Shown here one piece after another: positions 26,391 through 35,357 of a stretch of DNA of 44,488 nt. The translations under genes and the position numbers were made by a program. The notes beneath the pieces are model-generated. The model saw only the letters and a list, made by a program, of their open reading frames with translations. It had not been told where the DNA came from and did no database searches. The DNA comes from Alteromonadaceae bacterium. GTDB taxonomy: Bacteria; Pseudomonadota; Gammaproteobacteria; Enterobacterales; Alteromonadaceae. The stretch spans positions 1-44,488 of the forward strand of contig JABXHM010000021.1 of NCBI GenBank assembly GCA_013373625.1, read 5' to 3'. How positions within the stretch are numbered: the first letter of the stretch is position 1; each line of letters opens with the position of its first letter.

Positions 26391-27428
26391 CTACCATCCC
26401 GGCTTTGCAGCACCGGCTTTTTCAGCGGGCTTCTGCGGCGGGAAGTTATTTAACTGACGCCATAGTTCATAACCAAGGCGAACTTCTTCGAGTAAAATCC
26501 ACGCTTTTACGCGACTTCCCAGGCGTGCCACATTCTCTTCTGGCCAGGGCATGTCGTTAGGATCCGGTTTTATCCACACCTGAAACTTGCCTGTGGCATC
26601 GGCCACAGGCTCAACATAAGTGACTTCGCCGCCAAATGTACCGATAGCGGCACCGGGCCAGCCACTGAATTGAAATACCGGCCATCCTTCAAATTGTAAA
26701 CGCGCTTTAGCACCAGGTTTTACCAGCGGTGCATCAAGCCCATTCACGATTACTTTAACCATACGATCGGCGTTTGCCGGTATGAACTGACCCAAAATAT
26801 CACCGGCTTTTACAAAGGTCGACTCACCGCCGGAGAACAACCGTAAAATAGTACCGTCAACCGGGGCGACTTTAGTCATTGTTGCCTGGCGTGATAACAC
26901 CATGCTCACAGAATTAACATCGGCCAGCGATGAAGCGGCTTTGGCTTTGAGCTCCTGCACTTTAATCAGCGCCGCTTCTACGTCTTTACGAGATACCAGG
27001 CCTTGTTCCTGTAATGACTTTTGCCGTTCTAAATTACTCTGTGCATTGGCCACAGCAGTTTCGTTCGCGACATGACGAGACTGCGTTGCTGCCAGTTGCG
27101 ATTGCAGTTTTTCTAAACGCTGGGCGTCTACATCGATAAGTGTCACGATGGGATCGCCTGCTTTTACCTGCATCCCCTCACGGACATGCCAGGACTTTAC
27201 CTGACCGTCAACCAGTGCCGAAATAGCCTGCATACGATCAACCGGATCAAGTGAATCTACAGTACCGGAACCAAATGCAGTTTGAATCCAGGGGGTAAAC
27301 CAAAGGCCAGCGACCACCAACGTGATCATAAAGGCAATACTCCAGCATACGACTTTGTGCACACTCGGGATAATCTGTGCTGGCAGCGAGGTGATATTTT
27401 GCATAAAACGATCTTCAGCGTTACTCAT
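26391..27428 (-). CDS. HlyD family periplasmic adaptor
   Basis: A membrane-fusion protein of 345 residues from the ATG at 27428, which has AGGAG six bases upstream. One N-terminal transmembrane helix (about 27-47) anchors it. Next is a lipoyl half-motif, RMQAISALVDGQVKSWHVRE, then a coiled-coil hairpin with LEKLQSQLAATQSRH and LERQKSLQEQGLVSRKD. The second lipoyl half (VAPVDGTILRLFSG) and a beta-barrel domain complete the order expected for an adaptor between an inner-membrane exporter and a TolC channel. It overlaps the ABC gene upstream by 8 bases. An earlier in-frame start (27488) would overlap much more and lacks a ribosome binding site. Confidence 0.9.
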   Translation of the reverse strand: MSNAEDRFMQNITSLPAQIIPSVHKVVCWSIAFMITLVVAGLWFTPWIQTAFGSGTVDSLDPVDRMQAISALVDGQVKSWHVREGMQVKAGDPIVTLIDVDAQRLEKLQSQLAATQSRHVANETAVANAQSNLERQKSLQEQGLVSRKDVEAALIKVQELKAKAASSLADVNSVSMVLSRQATMTKVAPVDGTILRLFSGGESTFVKAGDILGQFIPANADRMVKVIVNGLDAPLVKPGAKARLQFEGWPVFQFSGWPGAAIGTFGGEVTYVEPVADATGKFQVWIKPDPNDMPWPEENVARLGSRVKAWILLEEVRLGYELWRQLNNFPPQKPAEKAGAAKPGW

Positions 27429-29109
27429 CGTTATCTCCTGCGGCGTAACTGGATCCTGGCTGGTTTTCGTCTTCAATATAAAGCACATCCTGCAGATTTA
27501 AGGTGGCATTAAACACGCCGCTGACGGGCATATTGGTGAAGTACAATACGGTACAGTCCATCTTTGCAATACGCACTAACAAGCGCTTTTTAATATTGTG
27601 CGGGATGGCATCGAAATGCTGATTCAAAATGAGCACCTGAGGTTTAGACAATACCGCGGCGGCCAGCTTTAACAGCAAAAATTCAAGCGGTTGTAAGGGT
27701 GCGCCAAGCACCGACACACGTGTTTCGACACCCTGTTCGAGGTTATCGATAACCTCATCAAGGCCCACCGACTCAAGGGCTGAATTGATTTCAGCAATGG
27801 TCGCCTCAGGTGCGGCTAAACGCAGGTATTCCTCGATGGTGCATTCCACAATTAACGAGCGATCAAGGGTGCTAATAGCCTGACGCAACTCATATTTGTC
27901 GTAGTCGAACAAACTGTACTGACCAAGCAGGATCTCACCTTTAGGCGGCCGCTCAAAGCGTTTAAGGTAACTTACCAACTGCTTTTGCACCCAACTTTTA
28001 CGCGTGGTAATAAAATACTTATTCCCCGCATCCAGGGTGACATCCAGATAACATTCATCGTCAAAGTGCGACAACGACAAACGTTTAAACACCAGCTTCG
28101 AAGAAGAGGGAATATGCGCGCCCTGGTCGTAACTTTCTTCCTGAGGGATCTCCAGCGCCGACCCAATCTTTTGTGCGGCGCCATAGAGTTCATAATACAG
28201 TTTTAAGTACTGGGAGAAGCGCGAAATACCGAAAAACACCGTCGACATAATTAATTCGGCAGCCACCAATTGGCCAATGGACAACTGCCCCTGTACCACC
28301 AAATAACCACCTAACCCCAACAAGGTTGCGCTGGCTAAGGCATACAGCAACAAAAACGATACCGCTTGCGAAAAAGTAAACGTAAAGTGTCCCTTGTGCT
28401 CTTTAACGTAGTGATCTATGAACGTTTCGGTTTTACGCCCGGCGTAATCGAGGTGATCCGACGATTTAAAAAACTCGTGGGCAGCTGCCACGTCACTCAG
28501 CCACTTAGCAGTATCGTATTTAGTTTGTGAAAGCTGTATCGCTGTGCGCTTAGCACCTGGCCCCCATATTTTCCAAACCAGATACATCACCAACAAAATC
28601 ATCATATTAAGAATAAACAAGAAAGGGTGATAAAACGATACAAGGGTAAAACCAACAATAATCTGCAACACCAGTGCGAAGCCGTCTACCATAAGTGATG
28701 GTATATTCTTTTGCAGTGTCATAATGTCGAAATAACGGTGGGTAATAGAGGTATTGCGCCGCCCTTCAAAAAAGCTATGTGGCGCCATAATGGTTTTCAG
28801 TCCCAATTGCGACACCAGCCGCGTATACACTCTGCGTTCGTAGTATTCCATTACCCGCATGCGTAATGCACTAAAAATGCCTGACACCAGCAAGGTGGCA
28901 AACAAAACACCGGCCAGAATATTCACGGCGCGTAGCGAGCCTATGTTAGCAATACTGTTTACCAACGTTTGCACTGCAATAGGTATCGCCAGCGTTAATA
29001 AACTAATGGCAACGCCATAAACAATCGCAACCCCAAAGAAGCCGCCTTCTGGCTTGAGCAATGACACCAAATACTTTTTTGTTTCGCGTAAATCTATTGC
29101 TTTATCCAT
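27421..29109 (-). CDS. ABC exporter with a degenerate ATPase domain
   Basis: A 562-residue half-transporter: a six-helix type I exporter domain (about 20-310) followed by a nucleotide-binding-domain-like region (about 335-545). The membrane part is conserved, including ERRVYTRLVSQLG and FFEGRRNTSITHRYFDI, the usual contact helices. The nucleotide-binding part has lost its motifs. Where Walker A should be is YFITTRKSWVQ (365-375), with no glycine loop. The signature LSGGQ is replaced by VLGAPLQPLE. Walker B with the catalytic Glu is LILNQ, with Asn496 and Gln497 for Asp-Glu. ATP hydrolysis of the normal kind is therefore not expected. Reading frame, operon position and overlap with the HlyD gene are all intact, so it is unlikely to be a simple pseudogene. 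It is divergent from an NhaR-like regulator. Confidence 0.88.
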   Translation of the reverse strand: MDKAIDLRETKKYLVSLLKPEGGFFGVAIVYGVAISLLTLAIPIAVQTLVNSIANIGSLRAVNILAGVLFATLLVSGIFSALRMRVMEYYERRVYTRLVSQLGLKTIMAPHSFFEGRRNTSITHRYFDIMTLQKNIPSLMVDGFALVLQIIVGFTLVSFYHPFLFILNMMILLVMYLVWKIWGPGAKRTAIQLSQTKYDTAKWLSDVAAAHEFFKSSDHLDYAGRKTETFIDHYVKEHKGHFTFTFSQAVSFLLLYALASATLLGLGGYLVVQGQLSIGQLVAAELIMSTVFFGISRFSQYLKLYYELYGAAQKIGSALEIPQEESYDQGAHIPSSSKLVFKRLSLSHFDDECYLDVTLDAGNKYFITTRKSWVQKQLVSYLKRFERPPKGEILLGQYSLFDYDKYELRQAISTLDRSLIVECTIEEYLRLAAPEATIAEINSALESVGLDEVIDNLEQGVETRVSVLGAPLQPLEFLLLKLAAAVLSKPQVLILNQHFDAIPHNIKKRLLVRIAKMDCTVLYFTNMPVSGVFNATLNLQDVLYIEDENQPGSSYAAGDNDE

Positions 29110-29238
29110 ATCGGATTTATCCAGATAAATTATATTTATTAAGAATTTTACATATAGCTATACTACACAAATAAGAAGAAAGATTAAAACTGTTATATAC
29201 TGACATTAACATCGATAAAACCTGTTAATATTACTCTT

Positions 29239-30144
29239 ATGCAGCCCGTTAATTACCATCACCTGTATTATTTTTATCTTATTGCTCGCGAAGGCAGCAT
29301 TGCTAAGGCCTCGCGCTTACTTCATGTCACACCGCAAACAGTAAGCGGCCAGCTCAGCACCTTCGAAAAACAGCTTGGTTACCCTTTATTCGACCGGGTT
29401 AATAAGCGATTGCACCTTAACCGTAAAGGTAAAATGGTGTACCAGCATGCCAGTGAAATATTTCATAAAGGCATGCAGCTGGCTGAATTGCTCCACGCAG
29501 ACAATGAAAGTATTGAGCAATCCTTTGTAATTGGTGTTACCGACGCTATCCCTAAAGTGCTGGCCTATGACTTTGTGCACCAATCGATGCGTCAGTTCTC
29601 CAATGTACGTTTTATTTTCCGCGAAGGACCATTTGACAATTTAATCAGTGATTTAGCAATTAATCAGATCGACTTAATTATTGCCGACAGAGGTATTGCC
29701 CCCGGGACACAGATAAATGCCAATAGCCATTTTTTGGGCGAATCGCATTTGAGCTTCTTTGCCACACCGGACCACCCGGCCAGGCAACACTCCTTTCCTG
29801 CCTCGCTAAACGGGCAAAATTTGCTGCTACCGGGTGTAAAGTCAGGCATTACTCTGGGCTTAACGACCTGGTTTGAAAGCCAGCAATTGTTTCCTAAAAT
29901 TGTAGCGGAGTATGACGACAGCGCCTTATTAAAATTATTCGGTAGTGAAGGTTTTGGTATTTTCTGTGCACCACAAGCCATTGCCCGTCACGTAGAAGAC
30001 CACTATAAGGTAGTGAGCTTAGGTTGTGTGGAAAACATTACTGAGCGCTACTATGCTATTACAGGTAAGAGTAAAACTCACCATGCCATTGTCACCAGCG
30101 TGATTAACGAAGCGCAGGGTTTACTGCTTAGCCAACAACAATGA
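29239..30144 (+). CDS. LysR family regulator, NhaR-like
   Basis: A 301-residue LysR-type regulator, equal in length to E. coli NhaR and sharing its unusual N terminus: NYHHLYYFYLIAREGSIAKA, then a helix-turn-helix with LHVTPQTVSGQLSTFEKQLG. The C-terminal effector domain (about 90-295) has SEGFGIFCAPQAI, as in NhaR. NhaR of E. coli responds to sodium and activates nhaA, but no nhaA is here. The gene is divergent from the exporter operon with a 129-base gap, the classical layout for a LysR regulator and its target. I infer that it controls the ABC/HlyD/TolC genes. There is no clear ribosome binding site before the ATG. Confidence 0.85.
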   Translation: MQPVNYHHLYYFYLIAREGSIAKASRLLHVTPQTVSGQLSTFEKQLGYPLFDRVNKRLHLNRKGKMVYQHASEIFHKGMQLAELLHADNESIEQSFVIGVTDAIPKVLAYDFVHQSMRQFSNVRFIFREGPFDNLISDLAINQIDLIIADRGIAPGTQINANSHFLGESHLSFFATPDHPARQHSFPASLNGQNLLLPGVKSGITLGLTTWFESQQLFPKIVAEYDDSALLKLFGSEGFGIFCAPQAIARHVEDHYKVVSLGCVENITERYYAITGKSKTHHAIVTSVINEAQGLLLSQQQ

Positions 30145-30393
30145 AATTGCTACAGAGTGGCCTGCTGCAGCATTGGCTATTCATGCTGAATCAAACTAAC
30201 CGGTTAAAGGGTCGCCAGTGCGATGAACTATTTCGCTACACCAGCAAGAAATAGCGTATACTGTAGTTCAGTGGTCAGGCATTTCTTGCCACATTATTCA
30301 GGCCTGTCACGCCACGTTGCGCTCAGCCCCACAACAAGCTGCTAAGAAGATAGACAATACCGTCAACAGGTCCCCAACAAAGTAAGTCATACT

Positions 30394-31077
30394 ATGAATC
30401 ATAACGATGTATTGCGCCGCGTGCGTTTTGCCCTGCGAATAGACGATAAAGTCGCGATTAGTATTTTTCAGTTAGTCGGATACAAAATGGATATTGAGTA
30501 TCTTAAGGCCAACATGAAAAAAGAAGAAGAGCCCGGTTTTCTACCCTGCCGGGACGGCGTGATGGCAATGTTTTTAGACGGCCTGATAATAAAAATGCGC
30601 GGTGAACAACCTGGCGGCCCGCCTCCGCCACTAGCCCGGGGAGAATTCCTCAGTAACAATGATATTCTGCGTAAGCTGCGTATAGCGTTGTCGTTCCGTG
30701 ACGACGATATGCTTGAAGTAATGAAACTCGGCAACTTTAATATGAGCAAAGGCGAAATGTCGGCGTTCTTCAGAAAGCCTGATCATCGTAACTTTAAGCC
30801 CTGTGGCGATCAGGTGTTGCGTTATTTCTTATTAGGGTTGGCCCGCAAGTTACGCCCGGATGTCGCCACACCGACGGAAGAAAACCAGCCCAAGGTAAAT
30901 TCACCGGCGATCAAAAAAGCGCTTAAAAAGAACGCTAAACCCAAGCGTGCACCGGCAGCAGAAGCAAAAAACAGTAAGCCGGAAAAGCCAGCTGACAGCC
31001 CGGCGGCCAAAAAGCCTGTGAAGGCACCTTACCGCGGGCCCGAAAAACGCACTGGCAGAAAACAATCACGGGATTAA
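30394..31077 (+). CDS. DUF1456 family protein (YehS-like) with basic tail
   Basis: Two tandem DUF1456 repeats are visible. The first (about 1-68) has NDVLRRVRFALRIDDKVAISIF and CRDGVMAMFLDGLI. The second (about 84-153) has NNDILRKLRIALSFRDDDML and CGDQVLRYFLLGLARKLRP. This is the length of E. coli YehS (about 156), whose function is unknown. Residues 155-227 form an extra Lys/Pro/Ala-rich tail that is probably disordered and may bind nucleic acid. It seems to be a single-gene unit. Confidence 0.88.
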   Translation: MNHNDVLRRVRFALRIDDKVAISIFQLVGYKMDIEYLKANMKKEEEPGFLPCRDGVMAMFLDGLIIKMRGEQPGGPPPPLARGEFLSNNDILRKLRIALSFRDDDMLEVMKLGNFNMSKGEMSAFFRKPDHRNFKPCGDQVLRYFLLGLARKLRPDVATPTEENQPKVNSPAIKKALKKNAKPKRAPAAEAKNSKPEKPADSPAAKKPVKAPYRGPEKRTGRKQSRD

Positions 31078-31143
31078 ACAGCAACTTCGCTGTAGTCTCA
31101 GCTCGCATAAGTCAGCCTTCAAGCCAGACCAGGGATCATCTAA

Positions 31144-32310
31144 TCATAGTCCATCGATGTTGATCTTTTTAGTCTCAGCGTTTTTCCCTACAACGCCGGG
31201 AACGGAAGTAATTACCGGCACAGTCTTTTTGATCGGCTGTGCTTTGAGAAGTTTGGCGGTTTCACTGAGGATTTTCCATGCTTCGGCCTGAACGACGCCG
31301 TTACCATTCGGCCCCACGTTGAGAAGCAGCGCGCCGCCCTTTTCGTTGATATCCCTGAGCTTGTTATATACGGTTTCAGGGGTTTTCCAATTTTGATCAT
31401 GTGTTTTATAACCCCATGATTCGTTCATGGTGTAGCACCCCTCCCAATGCTTAGCGAAGGCTTGGTCGAAATGCGTTTGTTCCTGAGTAACATAGTCGAG
31501 CTCGAAAATATCACGCTTGGCAACCCGATTGTTAACGATAACATCCTCATCTGCTTCGCGAATGGCGTTGTACAGTTCAATACCGTCTTCGAGTGTCCAC
31601 CAGTCAGCCCAATCACCGTCAAACCAAAGCACGGCAGGCTCATAATTTTTTAGCAACTCAAGCACCTGATTTCTTTGGTAGTCGATGTACGTCTGTTTTT
31701 GGCCGTCAACGATTATAGTTTTTCCTGACCAGTCCTTTTTGCCCAATTCGTAGGGACGGGCCTGGCTGGGATGATGCCAGTCGATGATACTGTAATAGAG
31801 ACCAAAATATATGCCGTACTGATTGCAGGCCTCTTTTAGTTCCTGGAGAATGTCGCGCCCCTTAAATGGCGTACTGGCCACATCAAACTCGGTATACTCG
31901 CTATCCCAGAGTGCGAAGCCTTCATGATGTTTGGCCGTCACAACAAGATACGTCATGCCCGCATCTTTAGCATTTTTCACAATCAGATCGGCGTCGAATT
32001 CGGTGGGATTAAATTGCAACGCAACCTTGGCGTAGGCGTGTCGGTCAATTTTGGCTGTGCCTTGAATCCACTCAGAATAGCCTTGCACTTGCTCTCCTTG
32101 CCAGACGCCGCCCAGTTGCGAATAGCCACCAAAATGAATAAACATCCCATACTGCGTGTCGGCAAACCACTGCATGCGCTGATTGTAGGCTTCAAGTGAC
32201 GTCTGCTTCAGCGTCACCGAAGGCGCTGCTGACAAGCTTTCGCCTATGCAGCAAAACATCAGGCCGACGGTAAAAAATAGCGGTGTAAAATTCAGTTTAT
32301 TTGTTTTCAT
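31144..32310 (-). CDS. alpha-L-fucosidase, GH29, secreted
   Basis: A 388-residue glycoside hydrolase family 29 enzyme with a signal peptide (about 1-28, ending SLSAAPS). The barrel begins with WFADTQYGMFIHFGGYSQ, followed by VVTAKHHEGFALWDSEYTEFD and GLYYSIIDWHHP, and the nucleophile is Asp231 in LWFDGDWADWW. The C terminus has the usual GALLLNVGPNGNG. The length suggests the catalytic domain with no carbohydrate-binding module. It would release L-fucose from algal or other fucosylated glycans in the periplasm or outside. No other fucose genes are adjacent. No ribosome binding site is obvious before the ATG at 32310. Confidence 0.93.
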   Translation of the reverse strand: MKTNKLNFTPLFFTVGLMFCCIGESLSAAPSVTLKQTSLEAYNQRMQWFADTQYGMFIHFGGYSQLGGVWQGEQVQGYSEWIQGTAKIDRHAYAKVALQFNPTEFDADLIVKNAKDAGMTYLVVTAKHHEGFALWDSEYTEFDVASTPFKGRDILQELKEACNQYGIYFGLYYSIIDWHHPSQARPYELGKKDWSGKTIIVDGQKQTYIDYQRNQVLELLKNYEPAVLWFDGDWADWWTLEDGIELYNAIREADEDVIVNNRVAKRDIFELDYVTQEQTHFDQAFAKHWEGCYTMNESWGYKTHDQNWKTPETVYNKLRDINEKGGALLLNVGPNGNGVVQAEAWKILSETAKLLKAQPIKKTVPVITSVPGVVGKNAETKKINIDGL

Positions 32311-32767
32311 AACTAATCATTCAGTTCAGTGCCACCTATTGAAGTATAGTTAGAATAACCATTGTGTATACACATTGAGATAACTGCGTTTGTCGATAGG
32401 GAAACACTTTACAGAAATGAATTTACGCAAACGTGGTAATTGTTTAGCGCTTAGGTGGTACTTAATCTTCGTTTTCATTCACAGCTAGAGGCCGTGATCA
32501 AAATCTTGCCTTATCACGAAAGCGTATGTTCGTTGTAATCATTGCCGGGTGAAAAACGAGCATAGCAGTTAGCACAATAGCCACTGCATTAGCAGTGCGA
32601 TTGTAGTGCGAAGCTCTAAATGCTGCACGATGTGTTATTAGGATAGCCCGCACTGGCAAGTTGTTGCATAGCACTCCTGCACCTCACCTTTTATCAAAAT
32701 TGGTATTGATCAATACTGGCAATTTACTTATATTAGGTAACCAGCTACGTAATAGGTGACTTATAAA
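32311..32767. other. intergenic region, divergent fucosidase / MarR-GNAT
   Basis: A gap of 457 bases. It holds the MarR-GNAT promoter and operator at 32703-32734 and an inverted repeat CACTGC/GCAGTG at 32582-32597. The stretch between 32340 and 32690 shows no gene that I can support. Confidence 0.3.
32703..32734 (+). promoter_or_regulatory. promoter with overlapping palindromic operator (MarR-GNAT gene)
   Basis: GTATTGATCAATAC at 32703-32716 is a perfect 14-bp palindrome. It covers a -35 box TTGATC (32706-32711), which is followed after 17 bp by a -10 box TATATT (32729-32734). Binding of a MarR-type dimer here would block RNA polymerase, so the downstream gene is probably autoregulated. The start codon is 34 bases beyond the -10. 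Confidence 0.55.
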
Positions 32768-33733
32768 ATGAAAGAGTTCTACACCCTGAGTGGTCGCGCA
32801 GCCCTGGGAACCCGCCTGCGACGATTAGGAGAGCAACTGGCAAGCGACGCCGTCCCCACGCTGGACATGTACAAAGTGGAGATCGACTTAAAATGGTTTC
32901 CGGTGTTGTACATGTTAATGCAAAAAAAGACGGCGGCAGTCATGGAATTGGCCGAAGACATTGGTCAGTCACACCCTGCGGTTAGCCAAATTGTTAAAGA
33001 AATGACTAAGGCGGGCTTAACCCAAACAACGCGCGCCAAGCTGGACAAACGTATCACTGAGGTAACACTGACCCGCAAAGGTAAAACAATGGGCCGGCGA
33101 TTAGAGCAGCAGTGCCAGGATGCCGATCAGGCAGTTGGACAATTATTTGCCGATGCAAATGTCGACTTGTGGGCGGCAATCAATTTGATTGAAGCCGAGC
33201 TTGATAAAACCAGTTTTTTTAAGCGCATGAAAGTCACCAAACGCGAACGAGAAATGCAAGCCTTGCAGTTTGTCCCCTACCAGCACCAATACAAAAATGA
33301 TTTTACCCGATTAAACGAAGCGTGGATAAAAAAATACTTTAAGTTAGAGCCCGAAGACTCAAAAGCGCTGGATAACCCTGAAGGGTATATTGTGGAGAAA
33401 GGCGGTTATATTGCTTTTGCCCAATTAGACCAGGACGTTGTGGGCACGTGCGCGTTAATCCCCATGACGTCGAAAACTGGTTTGGTTGAAATGGAGCTGG
33501 CTAAAATGGCAGTAACAGAAAACGTGCAGGGCTTAGGAGTAGGTTTTTTATTAGCCCAACATATGGTGGATGTTGCCAAACAAAAAGGGGTCGACCGGCT
33601 CTACCTGGAAAGCAATACAAAACTTGCACCGGCCATTCATCTTTATAAAAAGCTGGGCTTTAAACAGATTATGGGAGATCCCTCCCCTTATCAGCGGGCT
33701 AATATTCAAATGGAATTGTTATTAACCGTTTAA
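32768..33733 (+). CDS. MarR-GNAT fusion: transcriptional regulator / N-acetyltransferase
   Basis: A 321-residue two-domain protein. Residues about 30-140 form a MarR winged helix (AVMELAEDIGQSHPAVSQIV as recognition region, then KRITEVTLTRKGK as the wing). Residues about 165-321 form a GNAT acetyltransferase with ELAKMAVTENVQGLGVGFLL as the acetyl-CoA loop (Q/G-x-x-G-x-G/A) and YLESNTKLAPAIHLYKKLGF as motif B. Such fusions exist in many Proteobacteria; the acetyl acceptor is unknown. The ATG at 32768 has AGGTGA eight bases upstream, better than a GTG at 32756. The promoter palindrome suggests self-regulation. Confidence 0.9.
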   Translation: MKEFYTLSGRAALGTRLRRLGEQLASDAVPTLDMYKVEIDLKWFPVLYMLMQKKTAAVMELAEDIGQSHPAVSQIVKEMTKAGLTQTTRAKLDKRITEVTLTRKGKTMGRRLEQQCQDADQAVGQLFADANVDLWAAINLIEAELDKTSFFKRMKVTKREREMQALQFVPYQHQYKNDFTRLNEAWIKKYFKLEPEDSKALDNPEGYIVEKGGYIAFAQLDQDVVGTCALIPMTSKTGLVEMELAKMAVTENVQGLGVGFLLAQHMVDVAKQKGVDRLYLESNTKLAPAIHLYKKLGFKQIMGDPSPYQRANIQMELLLTV

Positions 33734-33842
33734 ACGTTAATTGAGTTCTCAGTGGCCCTTGACCAAAGCGCACAGTTAGAGCCGATCTAAACCTGTATTT
33801 TTGCATTGATCGCTTAAATAAAGATTGAAAACACTCTTTTTA

Positions 33843-33870
33843 TGTAACCTTTTCATTCTCTCAATTGTTC
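33843..33870 (+). promoter_or_regulatory. possible ECF-type promoter of the hydrolase/sigma operon
   Basis: TGTAACC at 33843-33849, followed by a pyrimidine-rich spacer and GTTC near 33867-33870, resembles the -35/-10 pattern (AAC ... GTC/GTTC) of ECF sigma promoters. It lies about 35 bases before the serine hydrolase ATG. If real, the sigma factor of this operon could control its own transcription. This is a visual match only. Confidence 0.3.
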
Positions 33871-33903
33871 AATACACAAGAACAACTGTAAAAGAGAAGA
33901 TAA

Positions 33904-35019
33904 ATGTATCAATTTTTAAAAATCGGTAAAAAAAATATAGCGGGTAAACTGAGCTTTTGTTTCCTGTTGGCAATAGGGTTTAGCGTTTCGACAATGGCCA
34001 ACAATGCAAATTCAGTCCGCAATCTCGCTGGAAACAGCGTAGAAACTCGTCAGCTAGATACAAACCTGGCGCAACTGATAACAAACAAAAACATACCCGG
34101 TGTTGCGCTTGCTATTGTAGATGAAAAGGGAATTCAATATATCAATACCGTTGGTGTCGCAAACTCGACGACACGTGAATTAATAACCGAAAATAGCGTC
34201 TTTGAAATGGCTTCGTTGTCGAAGCCCGTCTTTGCCTATTATGCGATGATGCTAGCCGAGAAAGGTATTTATGATTTGCAGAAACCTATCTTCGATTACT
34301 TACCACATCCCGGGTTTGAAGAGGAATCACTTCAGGAAGCAAAAATAATTACTGGCTTTATGGCACTTGGCCACACTACCGGCATGCCAAACTGGTCAAA
34401 TGGACAGAAAATGAAACTTAAAGGTAAACCAGGCAGTGTTTTTTCATACTCTGGTGAGGCTTATCAATATCTTGCTGCAGCCATTGGCATGTCGCAAAAT
34501 CTTGGTTGGGGTAAAGAGTTGAATGACCAAATTAATGAACTGGTATTCACCCCTTTGAATATGAAATACAGTTCTTTTGTTTGGAACGACGTACTAGCAC
34601 AAAATAAAGTGTATGGTCATAAAGAGGGGAAACCTACAGATAACACAAGCATTGGCAATGGAGAATCAGTGGGTGCCGCCTACTCATTGCACAGCTCTAT
34701 TAAAGATTATGCTGCGTTTGTTCAAACTGTAATAAACCAAAAAGGGTTGTCTGCTGACTCATGGAAAGAAATGTTGAGTGAGCAAATAGCATTGCCTGCC
34801 GACCACGATGGTCGCAAAATAGGGCAAATCGCCTGGTCATTAGGGTGGGCAATAAAAAAGACTGAAGACTCAATTCGATATGTACATACCGGTAATAACC
34901 ATGACTTTCAGTCATATGTTGAGATTGATATAGAAAACAAAGTAGGCTTGGTCTATTTTACCAATTCAGAACACGGTGCAGAAATTTATGAGTCGGTCCG
35001 TGAAGTGTTGGAGTTATAA
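33904..35019 (+). CDS. secreted serine hydrolase, class C beta-lactamase/PBP-like
   Basis: A 371-residue serine hydrolase with an N-terminal signal segment (about 14-32) after a basic start. The penicillin-binding fold motifs are S104-L-S-K107 (S-x-x-K), Y182-S-G184 (Y-x-N equivalent with Gly) and H328-T-G330 (K-T-G equivalent). Such enzymes include esterases, D-aminopeptidases and beta-lactamases, and activity cannot be assigned. The Gly in place of Asn of the second motif argues against a standard AmpC. AGAGAAGATAA precedes the ATG. It begins a tight operon with a small membrane protein (gap 2 bases), an ECF sigma factor and a probable anti-sigma factor. Confidence 0.88.
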   Translation: MYQFLKIGKKNIAGKLSFCFLLAIGFSVSTMANNANSVRNLAGNSVETRQLDTNLAQLITNKNIPGVALAIVDEKGIQYINTVGVANSTTRELITENSVFEMASLSKPVFAYYAMMLAEKGIYDLQKPIFDYLPHPGFEEESLQEAKIITGFMALGHTTGMPNWSNGQKMKLKGKPGSVFSYSGEAYQYLAAAIGMSQNLGWGKELNDQINELVFTPLNMKYSSFVWNDVLAQNKVYGHKEGKPTDNTSIGNGESVGAAYSLHSSIKDYAAFVQTVINQKGLSADSWKEMLSEQIALPADHDGRKIGQIAWSLGWAIKKTEDSIRYVHTGNNHDFQSYVEIDIENKVGLVYFTNSEHGAEIYESVREVLEL

Positions 35020-35021
35020 CA

Positions 35022-35357
35022 ATGGAAGATGTACTGTTTGGCAGTGTATTATTTGGTCTTATCACCCTGGTAGTTTTTATCCTTTCTCGATATAACTATC
35101 TCATAAAAAAAACGGCTTACGAGAATGGCCTCAAGCCTAATGAGTCTTACTTTAAGCTTCGCATGTTTGAGGCAGGCTGCACGATTGTTGGCGTCGGTAT
35201 TGGCCTTGGCTTTTCCTCAATTTTTATGGAAATGGGGCTTTTACCTGTAACAGAAGAGCTATTAATATATTCATTCACTTTGTGCTTTGGCGGAGCTGGG
35301 ATGATTGTTTCACACCTTGCACGAAAACGCTTCAATGAACCCGAATCAAGCGAGTGA
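35022..35357 (+). CDS. small membrane protein (DUF6249-like)
   Basis: A 111-residue protein with three predicted hydrophobic segments, near residues 3-22, 50-70 and 78-97, and a cytoplasmic loop containing NGLKPNESYFKL. This arrangement resembles small membrane proteins (DUF6249-like) found beside ECF sigma genes. The family assignment is tentative and the function unknown. It starts two bases after the serine hydrolase stop, with GGAG upstream, and its 3' end overlaps the sigma factor gene by 23 bases, so it is translationally coupled to both. Confidence 0.65.
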   Translation: MEDVLFGSVLFGLITLVVFILSRYNYLIKKTAYENGLKPNESYFKLRMFEAGCTIVGVGIGLGFSSIFMEMGLLPVTEELLIYSFTLCFGGAGMIVSHLARKRFNEPESSE

